NCBI GenBank assembly: GCA_016699695.1
Contig: CP065006.1
Coordinates: forward strand, 3,410,001-3,474,000
Direction: 5' to 3'
Origin: Bacteroidota bacterium
GTDB lineage: Bacteria; Bacteroidota; Bacteroidia; Bacteroidales; UBA10428
Length of the DNA: 64,000 nucleotides
How positions within the stretch are numbered: the stretch's first letter is position 1; each line of letters begins with the position of its first letter. The translations under genes and the position numbers were made by a program. A model generated the notes under the pieces. The model was not told where the DNA came from, ran no database searches, and was given only the letters and a program-made list of their open reading frames with translations. Shown one piece after another: positions 16,453 to 24,800 of the stretch.

Positions 16453-17349
16453 TTAAATCCGGTTTCGTTTTTGTACCAAATAATGTTCAACCATTTTTTC
16501 TATTCCCTGGTCGGTACTTAGTTGAGGATCGAAATCCAGCTCCTCTTGTGTAAAGTTATTATTTACTTCCAGGGAACCAAAAAGCCTTTCGAAATGGCCA
16601 GGACTCATGTGTTTTAATAATTGGCGCAGAAAAGTGGGGAGAGAAAGCAGCAGGCAATTTTTGTTCAGGTGTTTGGCAATGATCCGGCACAAATCTGTTG
16701 TGGAGATAGGTTGTTTGTCGGAGGCAAGAAATACGCCCGATTTCTTTCTATCTGCAACGCAGTCGATTAATTGTATCAGGTTTTGCACGGAGCACATGCT
16801 TCTTTTGTTTTCGATTTTTCCGAGTGGAAGCACAGGAAACTTATCGACCAAGCGAACAATGTTCTTCATGTTTGCTTTTACTCCCGGCCCGTAAATAAGC
16901 GGAGGCCGTATAATAGAAACCACAAACTCAGGCGAGTTGAGTGCAAGCAACTCCTTTTCCGCTGCCAGCTTACTTTTTCCATAAGCATCGTTCGGAAAAC
17001 AGGGGGAGGTTTCGGTGAAAGCAATACCGCTTTTAGGATATTCTCCATAAACTTTAATTGAGCTCAGAAAGATAAACTGCTGAACCCCTTTTGCTTTTGC
17101 CTGCTTTGCTACCTCTACGGGCAAATCGCGGTTTATACTAAAATAGGTTTCCTTAGCAATTTTTTTCGACTGATGCACAATGGCAGCCAGATGCAACACC
17201 ACATCGTATTTCGAAAAATCAATGTTGGCAGGGCTGTTTTTCACAAGGCACACTTCATCAATTGAAGTGAATTTGGAATGCTGAATGAAGTTTTTTCCTA
17301 TAAAGCTATTGGCACCTGTAATGAGTATTCGTGGCATAGAGGTTTTCAT
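16453..17349 (-). CDS. NAD-dependent sugar-nucleotide epimerase/dehydratase
   Basis: An extended SDR with the motif RILITGANSFIGKNFI and catalytic YGKSKLAAEKE. The frame is open to 17397, but the upstream residues (MFFSFYCHQFFSHLCA) are not family-like, so I start at the Met of MKTSMPRILITG (17349); the Met at 17337 is equally possible. Size then is 294-298 aa, somewhat short but complete. Proteins of this type next to a WbpL-like transferase usually act as 4-epimerases or reductases on UDP-HexNAc-derived sugars; the exact substrate cannot be read. It is the first gene of the leftward polysaccharide segment that borders the accessory island. Confidence 0.8.
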   Translation of the reverse strand: MKTSMPRILITGANSFIGKNFIQHSKFTSIDEVCLVKNSPANIDFSKYDVVLHLAAIVHQSKKIAKETYFSINRDLPVEVAKQAKAKGVQQFIFLSSIKVYGEYPKSGIAFTETSPCFPNDAYGKSKLAAEKELLALNSPEFVVSIIRPPLIYGPGVKANMKNIVRLVDKFPVLPLGKIENKRSMCSVQNLIQLIDCVADRKKSGVFLASDKQPISTTDLCRIIAKHLNKNCLLLSLPTFLRQLLKHMSPGHFERLFGSLEVNNNFTQEELDFDPQLSTDQGIEKMVEHYLVQKRNRI

Positions 17350-17463
17350 GGCACAAAGATGGGAGAAAAATTGATGACAATAAAAAGAAAAAAACAATCA
17401 GGATGCCTACTAACAATTTGTTTTTGTATGATCGAACTATTATTACCAGTATGCGCTAAGCTT

Positions 17464-17547
17464 TGGTGCAGGTCTGTGTTCTGTGCCTTTTTTTGAAAAA
17501 GCAAAAGTTTGCCTATGGTTAAGGCACCGATTGCAAATCGGCGTCAG
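17464..17547 (+). repeat. REP-like repeat, copy 1
   Basis: This segment closely matches 19197-19284 in the same orientation (about 80 percent by eye). The shared core is TTTGAAAAAGCAAAAGTTTG followed by AAGGCACCGATTGCAAATCG. The second part is a near-palindrome (GGCACCGATT, AATCGG) that could form a hairpin. The two copies flank the AAA_14/DUF4143 ATPase gene. Confidence 0.7.
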
Positions 17548-17733
17548 TGGGGATGACAGGTTTAATCGAAATAGATGAAATATAGGGTTGTAGTTGCAAA
17601 CTGCAACCAGAGAGGGGGTAATAAAGGGTTGATAGATATTGAATTAATCTGTTGAGCAAAATTGAGGGCACAAGCGGATGCGCCAGTATTGGTTCGATGG
17701 TTTGTTTACAATTGAAATACTGGAATGAACATG

Positions 17734-17762
17734 CGTTACGCAAATGCTAAACGCGCGCTAGT
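17734..17762 (+). repeat. 29-bp dispersed repeat at the left island edge
   Basis: The sequence CGTTACGCAAATGCTAAACG, continuing for 9 more bases, matches 33723-33751 at 28 of 29 positions in the same orientation. A third, inverted copy lacking two bases is at 19340-19366. The direct pair brackets about 16 kb of accessory DNA. Confidence 0.8.
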
Positions 17763-17809
17763 AGACTTTTAGATTAAATCGAGGCTATTTCACTTAAACA
17801 TTACATCTG

Positions 17810-19015
17810 TCACACCATTTTTATACAAAAGTCTTTAACATGCATGCGATTAATTCCCTTATAGGTTGATACTTCAGTCAATTCATCCATTGTCACAACA
17901 TATTTTGGATAGTTATCCGATATTTCAAGTAAATTCCCGTATTCCCGATTTATAGTTCCCTCATTTGTTAGCATGTAAGCAACCTGAACATAAATTTTTT
18001 CTCCAGACTTTTGTGCGATAAAATCAATTTCTTTATTACCCTCCTGACCAACAGTTACCGAATATCCTGCCATTCGCAAGTGCAGATAAACAACGTTTTC
18101 CAGGATTTTATGAATATCATTTGTTTTAAAACCAACAATTGCATTACGAATACCAATATCTTCAAAAAAGTACTTTTCTCCTATTTCAAATACTTTTTTA
18201 CCCTCGATTCCTGTTCGCTTTACTTTAAAAATCAAAAATGATGTTTCAAGGTACCCAAGGTAGTCTATTACAACCTGGGTTGAAATATTTATTTTTTGAG
18301 ATTTTAGATATTCACTGATTTTCTTTGAGGAAACGATACTGCCGATATTGTTTGCTAAAAAAGCAATCAAATTTTCAAGGAACTTTACATTTCTAACCTT
18401 AAATCGGGCAACAACATCTTTAAGCATTATGGTGCTGTATATACTTGTTAAGTACTCATATACAACTTGAATTTCCGTATTCAGATTGATTAGGTATGGT
18501 AATCCACCAAATTTAAGATAGTTCTGAAATGTAGCTACTGAATCCTGTAAATTATAAAATACTAAAAACTCATTATAGCTAAGGCCAAATACTTTAATTT
18601 CAACATATCTGCCGCTTAAAAAAGTAGCGAGTTCGCCCGAAAGTAAATTAGCATTGCTTCCTGTGCAATAGATATCGTAGTTCCCTCTCGTAACAAGGTC
18701 TCTTAATGTAATCTCAAATGATTCAATATCTTGTATTTCATCAATAAAGAGTGCTACTTTGCCGTTCTCCTTTATATTTTCTTTTAAATAGAGAAACAGG
18801 TCATCTGAATTTTTTATTTGTGAGAACTCATGTAGTTCTTTATTGATATAAATAATCTGAGTATCAGGGTTCTGTTTTTTAATAAGGTCTCTCACATTCA
18901 TTAATAGGTAACTCTTCCCAACTCTGCGCTGCCCGGTTAATACCTTTATCAATGATTTACCAATAAATGGTTTTAATCTATCAATATAAAGGGGCCTTTC
19001 GATGTAATCAGTCAT
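17810..19015 (-). CDS. AAA_14 / DUF4143 ATPase
   Basis: A 401-aa protein with a Walker A motif LTGQRRVGKSYLL (about 26-38), Walker B VALFIDEIQDI (about 99-109) and sensor region IYCTGSNANLLSGELATFLSGRYVEI, followed by the C-terminal DUF4143 nuclease-like domain (IDFIAQKSGEKIYVQVAY, with the D-x-Q/K pattern of PD-(D/E)XK folds). Such proteins are very common, often in many copies, in Bacteroidota and archaeal genomes; their role is unclear. No partner gene is adjacent. REP-like repeats flank the gene on both sides, suggesting it came with the accessory island. Confidence 0.88.
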   Translation of the reverse strand: MTDYIERPLYIDRLKPFIGKSLIKVLTGQRRVGKSYLLMNVRDLIKKQNPDTQIIYINKELHEFSQIKNSDDLFLYLKENIKENGKVALFIDEIQDIESFEITLRDLVTRGNYDIYCTGSNANLLSGELATFLSGRYVEIKVFGLSYNEFLVFYNLQDSVATFQNYLKFGGLPYLINLNTEIQVVYEYLTSIYSTIMLKDVVARFKVRNVKFLENLIAFLANNIGSIVSSKKISEYLKSQKINISTQVVIDYLGYLETSFLIFKVKRTGIEGKKVFEIGEKYFFEDIGIRNAIVGFKTNDIHKILENVVYLHLRMAGYSVTVGQEGNKEIDFIAQKSGEKIYVQVAYMLTNEGTINREYGNLLEISDNYPKYVVTMDELTEVSTYKGINRMHVKDFCIKMV

Positions 19016-19196
19016 TTCATCTATATTTTAAGCTAGACACAAATATAGTTTTATCTTCAATCATAATTTAAATATTTGTCGAAAAATAAATTAATTCAAA
19101 TATAATTGAAACTATAATCGATAAATAAACATTCTTCAATTATAGATGTGATTTTAAAGCTTATTGATAACTTGACCCTATACATTCAAATTATTC

Positions 19197-19284
19197 TGGT
19201 GGGGGTCTGCGAACCGTGCCTTTCTTTGAAAAAGCAAAAGTTTGCCGATGAGCAAGGCACCGATTGCAAATCGGTGCCAAAGTG
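19197..19284 (+). repeat. REP-like repeat, copy 2
   Basis: This matches 17464-17547 in the same orientation. Here the hairpin is better preserved: GGCACCGATT pairs with AATCGGTGCC across a short loop. It lies upstream of the ATPase gene, so the two copies bracket that gene. Confidence 0.7.
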
Positions 19285-19296
19285 TCTAATCGGGCA

Positions 19297-19330
19297 TTAA
19301 TTGCCCCTGGCTTAAGCCAGGGGCAATTAA
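19297..19330. repeat. 34-bp perfect palindrome
   Basis: A perfect inverted repeat centred on CTTAAG at 19311-19316, with inner part CCCCTGGCTTAAGCCAGGGG and AT-rich ends TTAATTG/CAATTAA. It lies between two REP-like repeats with no adjacent gene end and no U-tract, so it is not a normal terminator. Confidence 0.85.
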
Positions 19331-19339
19331 ACACTCTTC

Positions 19340-19366
19340 ACTAGCGCGCGTTTAGCTTGCGTAACG
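19340..19366 (-). repeat. Inverted, 2-bp shorter copy of the 29-bp repeat
   Basis: On the minus strand this reads CGTTACGCAAGCTAAACGCG and continues to CTAGT, the same as the copy at 17734-17762 except for a missing AT. This third copy shows the 29-mer is a dispersed repeat, not unique to the island edges. Confidence 0.75.
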
Positions 19367-19823
19367 CGTGCTAATAAATCTGTTGCTTCCACTATTTGCA
19401 AATATTTTAAAATGTGCGTGGGTAGTCGCAATTCTGTGATGCAATCGAGCAAAAAAAAACAACATTCTTGCTTAAAAGCTAATTTAGAAAGAATTCAAAT
19501 TGCTGCTGTTTATTGACAATTATCATGAAATTTTATACACTTGCACACAGAGAATACACAACATTAGCTGACCCTTAAGTTCTCTATTTTGGTAAAAAAA
19601 ACACAGGTTATTTGCGGATTTACCCTTACCGCATGTAGGTTAGAGAAATTTGGAGGTTGTTCTTTACCGATTGCTGTTTTTAAGTTGATTGCATTAACCA
19701 TTCTCTTGCCGAAAAGCAGGTAGATGAGCGATAAAAATAATTTTCGTATGCTTTGAAAAAGGCATACAGAATAAAATTTGTATACCCTTTGAACCTAAAT
19801 ATTAAACCTAAGAATAATCCATT

Positions 19824-20816
19824 ATGAAAAAGTTATTTGCACTTACAACTTTATTAGCGGCACTTGTTTTCAATCTTCACGCGCAAACCTGGACGCCAGG
19901 AACAGGTTTATTGTTTGCTAACCCAACAACCACTAAAGTTGGTATTGGAACGAATAGTCCACAATCAAACACAATGCTCGATGTGCGAGGAATGGTTGGT
20001 GTTTCAAGGTGGGGATTAGGAGGAACCTATAATGCTTCTCAGGTACAGGGAATCTGGTCCATTTCACCAACTTATTTGATTAATACTACTACTAACGATT
20101 TTGGCACCTTATATGGAATGGGCTATGCACACACGAATGCTGGTACAGGTAGTAAAAAACCCATTGCAAACTTTGGGCATCAAATTGTATATACAAGTAA
20201 TGGCACTGTGAATGCCTCAATATCTTTAGATTATGGACATGCCTATTTTCAAGGAAATATCGGTATTGGAGTCACTAGTCCATCCGAAAAACTCGAAGTT
20301 GCAGCCGGAGGAAATATTAGCCTTAAAGCAACTGCCAACGATGCCGGTGATCTAGTTTTCAAGAAAAGCAATCTGACACAACTTGGCAGAATTTGGACAC
20401 AAACAGATGGAAATAGTGGCATGTATCTTTCAAGTGGTGATCTTATGGCTGATATTACGATAAATGCTGCTGGTAATGTAGGAATTGGCACCACCAACCC
20501 CACAGCCACTCTTACTGTAAATGGAAATATTTTAGCAGAACGCATAGACGTGATTGGCAATGTGCCAGCCTCCGACTTCGTGTTCGAAGAAGACTACAAT
20601 CTCCTCAGCCTTAGCGAGGTAGAGGCCTTTGTAAAAGAAAACAAACACCTGCCCGAGGTACCTAGCGCTGCCGATTTTAAAGAAAACGGCTACAGTGTAG
20701 GCGAAATGGATGATATCCTGCTGCGCAAGGTAGAAGAACTTACCCTTTACATTATCGAGCAGCAAAAGCTTATTAAGCAGCTGCAAGAAAAGGTTGAAAC
20801 TTTAGAAGGGAAATAG
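19824..20816 (+). CDS. Secreted tail-fibre-like protein with C-terminal coiled coil
   Basis: The 330-aa protein has a signal peptide (MKKLFALTTLLAALVFNLHAQ, cleavage after HAQ). The body has repeated VGIGTxxP motifs (about residues 38, 147 and 222) typical of trimeric fibre-like Bacteroidota surface proteins. The C-terminus runs FVFEEDYNLLSLSEVEAFVKENKHLP, then a heptad coiled coil (LLRKVEELTLYIIEQQKLIKQLQEKVETLEGK). Similar C-terminal regions occur on many proteins encoded next to RHS-type genes in this phylum. A role as surface fibre is inferred; no enzyme motif is present. It precedes a small T9SS protein and the RHS giant, all rightward. Confidence 0.72.
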   Translation: MKKLFALTTLLAALVFNLHAQTWTPGTGLLFANPTTTKVGIGTNSPQSNTMLDVRGMVGVSRWGLGGTYNASQVQGIWSISPTYLINTTTNDFGTLYGMGYAHTNAGTGSKKPIANFGHQIVYTSNGTVNASISLDYGHAYFQGNIGIGVTSPSEKLEVAAGGNISLKATANDAGDLVFKKSNLTQLGRIWTQTDGNSGMYLSSGDLMADITINAAGNVGIGTTNPTATLTVNGNILAERIDVIGNVPASDFVFEEDYNLLSLSEVEAFVKENKHLPEVPSAADFKENGYSVGEMDDILLRKVEELTLYIIEQQKLIKQLQEKVETLEGK

Positions 20817-20977
20817 GTATGGAATAAGTCTTAATATTTAACAAGTTAAATGGATTCTGGCTTGTTAGAAGATTAAACGAAATACTGATAAAAAACCCGT
20901 GTAATGACAAAACAATGGGGATTATACCAACAATTTGCATACTCCAATTTTTCATTAAGAATTAATTCTAATACCAT

Positions 20978-21052
20978 GAAACGAGCATAATTCGTTAAAC
21001 AAAAACAAAAGGATGAAAATTCATCATGCGAGTTCCATCCGACCTTATTAAA
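20978..21052 (+). promoter_or_regulatory. Conserved leader element, copy 1
   Basis: The region upstream of the T9SS protein gene matches 51924-52016 upstream of the M1 aminopeptidase gene. Shared parts are GAAACGA-CAT, TTAAACA-AAACAA and GGATGAA, a 23-base identical core (including TTCATCATGCGAGTTCCATC at 21020-21039) and GACCTTATTAAA. In each case the element ends about 13 bp before the ATG. The downstream genes are unrelated, so the similarity is in the leader alone. Confidence 0.65.
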
Positions 21053-21065
21053 TAATTATATACGG

Positions 21066-21854
21066 ATGAAAACAAAAATATACCTGAGTCTCATCGTTGG
21101 CATGCTACTATTAAACAGCAGTCTGTTTTCTCAGCAAATGAGTATATATAGTAGTACAGGCTTTACCACTCCGCATAACCTTATTGATGGCACTACAGCG
21201 CAAACTACCTTTACCGGCACAATAGTAAATTGTGAAATAGTAGTAAAACTAACCGAAGATAATTATATTAAAACTCTAAGATTAATTGTGGGTAGTGGTG
21301 CTAATTATACTTGCAAGGTTTATACTTCGTTTGATAATGTGATATACAAGTTGGCAGGATCAGCCATAAGTGGAACCAATGACTTTATCATAAATGCTAA
21401 CGCCTGTTACATAAAAATTACTGCCACTCATGCCAGCGGATATTTAATACTAAATGAATTATATGCCATAACTCAGCAAAAAAGCGTCGACTATACCTAC
21501 GATCTATCAGGAAACAGAATTGCCAGAAGAGTAAATTTCTCTGCTGAAAACGGAGTCTTATACTTAAAATCAGATGATGAATTTGAAGAATTTCTGGTTG
21601 AAGGTGAGGTGCAAGTCCTTGTTTATCCAAATCCAACAAAAGGCCTACTTATTCTTGAATTGCAAAATCTTGATGTAAATGAATATGTGCCAGTCATGAT
21701 TAATATATTTAACAACGAAGGCAAAACAATGATCTCAGAATCATTTAAAAGCAATAGAATTGAAATGGATTTAAGTGATTTTTCAGTAGGGCTTTACTTT
21801 ATAGACATAAATTTTGGTAACAAAAGACAACTGTTGAAAGTTATAAAAGAGTAA
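21066..21854 (+). CDS. T9SS-exported protein with type A sorting domain
   Basis: The 262-aa protein has a signal peptide (MKTKIYLSLIVGMLLLNSSLFSQ). Residues ~25-135 form a beta-rich domain with DGTTAQTTF and YTCKVYTSFDNVIYKLAG, resembling a discoidin-like sugar-binding fold (weak). Next is the phrase YDLSGNRIARRV, which is typical of RHS-type proteins. The last ~75 residues are a T9SS type A sorting domain (VYPNPTKGLLILEL, then SVGLYFIDI and LLKVIKE). The protein should cross the outer membrane by T9SS and be attached to the surface or released. It starts 43 bp before the giant RHS gene, likely in one unit with it. Confidence 0.8.
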   Translation: MKTKIYLSLIVGMLLLNSSLFSQQMSIYSSTGFTTPHNLIDGTTAQTTFTGTIVNCEIVVKLTEDNYIKTLRLIVGSGANYTCKVYTSFDNVIYKLAGSAISGTNDFIINANACYIKITATHASGYLILNELYAITQQKSVDYTYDLSGNRIARRVNFSAENGVLYLKSDDEFEEFLVEGEVQVLVYPNPTKGLLILELQNLDVNEYVPVMINIFNNEGKTMISESFKSNRIEMDLSDFSVGLYFIDINFGNKRQLLKVIKE

Positions 21855-21897
21855 AGTAAATCCTAGCATTCTTCATTTATACCCTAAATTAACCATA

Positions 21898-24800
21898 ATG
21901 AAAAAATCGATATACTTCTTTATACTGATATTATTCTTGTTACCTAATTTATTTTCACAGGTAAAGGTGGAAGGCGTTATTGTAACCCAGAATAGTGTGC
22001 TCTCGGCCTCACACGAATTGATTGCTCGTGAAAATATACAATTATTACCCGGGTTTAGCATTGATGGCGTGGGCACAGGTAGAACATTAGTAGCTAATAT
22101 CAATAAAAATGGGCAATATCCCATGATCAAAGATCCCAATCAAACCGATCTGAATAGACCGATAAATTTAAATTATCCAGTTGGTTCAACGAATGGGATG
22201 TTTAATGTATCTGCAATTGGTTGTGCCAATTACTCTATTCCTATTAATGTACCTGCTGGACTCAACAATCTTCAACCCAACCTTGCCATATCCTATAACA
22301 GCCAGGCTGGAAATGGACTACTTGGTATGGGATGGAACCTGAATGGTTTATCAGCCATTACCATGGGTCAAATCCCCAATTATGATGCTGAGTTCGATTC
22401 CCATGAGGATCTAAGGGATTTTTACAAATATTATCTTGATGGTGAGTTGATGTATGTATTAAATCAAGGTAATTACCACAGTGTTCAGAGTAAATATAAA
22501 ACAAAGTACAATCCAAACAGTTTTATTGTATCTAGAAATCGATCCGGTTCCAATGACGACTTTATCGATTATTTCGAGGTTTACGATCAGAACGGTTCAA
22601 AAGCAATCTATGGCAATGATGGCAATAATGTAAATTCTGATATTCTCTACAACAATGAATATCTAATCGCAGCTTATCTGACCAAGGTGGAAGATGCAAA
22701 CGGGAACTACATTAAATATATTTATAAGAAACATGAGGGTGATATCTATATTGATTATATTGAATACACAGGCACAAATTCAGCTTCACCATTTGCCCGG
22801 ATTGATTTTGTTTATGAAAAAAGACCTGACAATTTAAAAACTGGATACATCGGAACTCTTAACGACAATGAGTTAATTCTAGGTTCAGTAATTATTAAAA
22901 ACCGAGGTACAATTGTGAAGGAGTATGTTTTTAAGTACCATTATATAAATCTATACGCTTATCTGAAAGAGGTTATTGAATTCGACGGAGATGGGAACCG
23001 TTACAATGCTCTATCATTACAATATGATGAAACCTTAACATATACAAATTCATCAGAATATGTGACAATGGATTTAATAAATTTTAATGATATTCCTCAT
23101 ACTATTTTTTCAGCAGCAGGCGACATAAACGGAGATGGTAAAGATGATTTATTGGCTAATTATGAAAGGGAAGCATTTGTAGAGAATAAATGGAAACTCT
23201 TTCTTGATGTAGATGATCCTGGAACATATACTTTACTACCTGGACTAGATGATTATAAGTATTCATATATTGCTGATTTTAACGGAGATGGAGAAAATGA
23301 GATACTCTTTATAAAAGGTTCCGAAACTGCGAAAAAGGTAATTTATTATCAAGGTCAGGCTTATATCTCAGTTACAAATATAGCAAAAAATGATCTTTTG
23401 AAGTTCTATAAATGGAATGGCAGTGCGCTTGTTAACTATGATAATCTTAGCTTGACAGCCAGTTCCATGACTAGTAAAAACATGACTTTTTATTTAGGAG
23501 ATTATGACGATGATAAAATCACCGATATTTTCTTGTATGATGCAACTGGCTATGGTTGGATATTTCTCGGGGAAAAAAACGGATTTCAAAATAGCCAACC
23601 CGACTTTTCTGTAAACAACCTGCCTACCAATGCCTTACCAATTTCCGGCGATTTTAATGGAGATGGGAAATCAGACATCTTAATGGTGTCTTCAGGAGGT
23701 GCAGCCCGATACAATGCAATTGGCAATACTATTACTAGTGATGGAGACATTTTTCAATCAACCTTAATTACTAATGCCAATATTTTGCACGCCCTTGATT
23801 TCAATGGTGATGGTCTTACGGATATTGTTAAAATAAATAACACCAAATCACATTCTGTATTCATTTCTGATGGTGTAAGTCTTTTTAAAATACCCGATCT
23901 GGATTTTAATGCAAGTGATCTTTCTGGCATAGATGAAGGGGCCAATCGACCAACCTACACCGAAGCAAATGGTGATGGTAAATCAGACCTCTTTAGGTTT
24001 GCAAATAGCACAAGATACGTTCTTAGAGATATTAGCGATGGCAAAGCCCATATTGGTTATTCAAGAATGGATCTTGATCAATACGATATTTTTAGACCAA
24101 ATTTCATAGATGCTTTGACTATTGGCGATTATAATGCAGATGGCATTAGCGATGCTTTTGTTTCATTCAGTTTTCAAATTAAAAAATCAGACGCAAGATA
24201 TGGCCAGATTCTAACCTATGCCACAGGTTTTGCTGAGAAAATACAAGAACTAGAGAATCTTCTAGGTCGTGCAATTGGGACAGATGAATTAATTACTGCT
24301 CGAATTGGAGTTTTCAGAAATGAATCACCTCAAGGCAATTTACCAATGGTACTTACCGGAATAATTGATGGCATAAATAACGTAACGCGGATTGATTATA
24401 CTAAAACCTACGAGAGAGTGAAAGAAACTTTCCCTGTCAATGAATCTAATATGATGTCAATAAAAAGCAATCTTCAAATGGTAGGATCTGTAACTACAGC
24501 CGATGCCATTGGTGGTTCCAGTAGGTTAGAGTATACGTATTACTCACCTAGATTTGAACGAACAGGGTATGGATTCTTAGGTTTTAAATATGTTGATGTA
24601 ACTGACTATACCAACGCAATATATACCCGTAAAGAATATGGCTATTCCATTTATAATAACCCTACTCAATTTGTCTTTCACCCTTATCTAAAATCAGTGT
24701 CGGAATTAAATGACATTTTTAATATACCTGTGGAGGTTTATTCCGAGGATCATGAATATGGTTTTGGTTTCTCGGATAATATAAGTGTTCATCGTTTTGT

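Larger units (their letters stand above)
17398..17809. other. Island left-edge intergenic region with dispersed repeats
   Basis: No credible gene. The stretch holds one copy of an ~85-bp REP-like repeat (17464-17547) and one copy of the 29-bp repeat (17734-17762). Gene content changes here from polysaccharide genes to accessory genes, so this is the left border of the island. Confidence 0.6.
19016..19823. other. Intergenic region with REP-like repeats and palindromes
   Basis: No gene in 808 bp. It contains the second copy of the 85-bp REP-like repeat, a 34-bp perfect palindrome (19297-19330), an inverted copy of the 29-bp repeat (19340-19366) and a small inverted repeat, GTATGC/GCATAC at 19746-19767, within the leader of the gene at 19824. 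Confidence 0.6.

Noticed and set aside
17519..17743. 75-codon minus-strand frame at the island edge
   Set aside because: It overlaps two dispersed repeats, has no start context or family-like sequence and is rich in residues typical of non-coding AT DNA.
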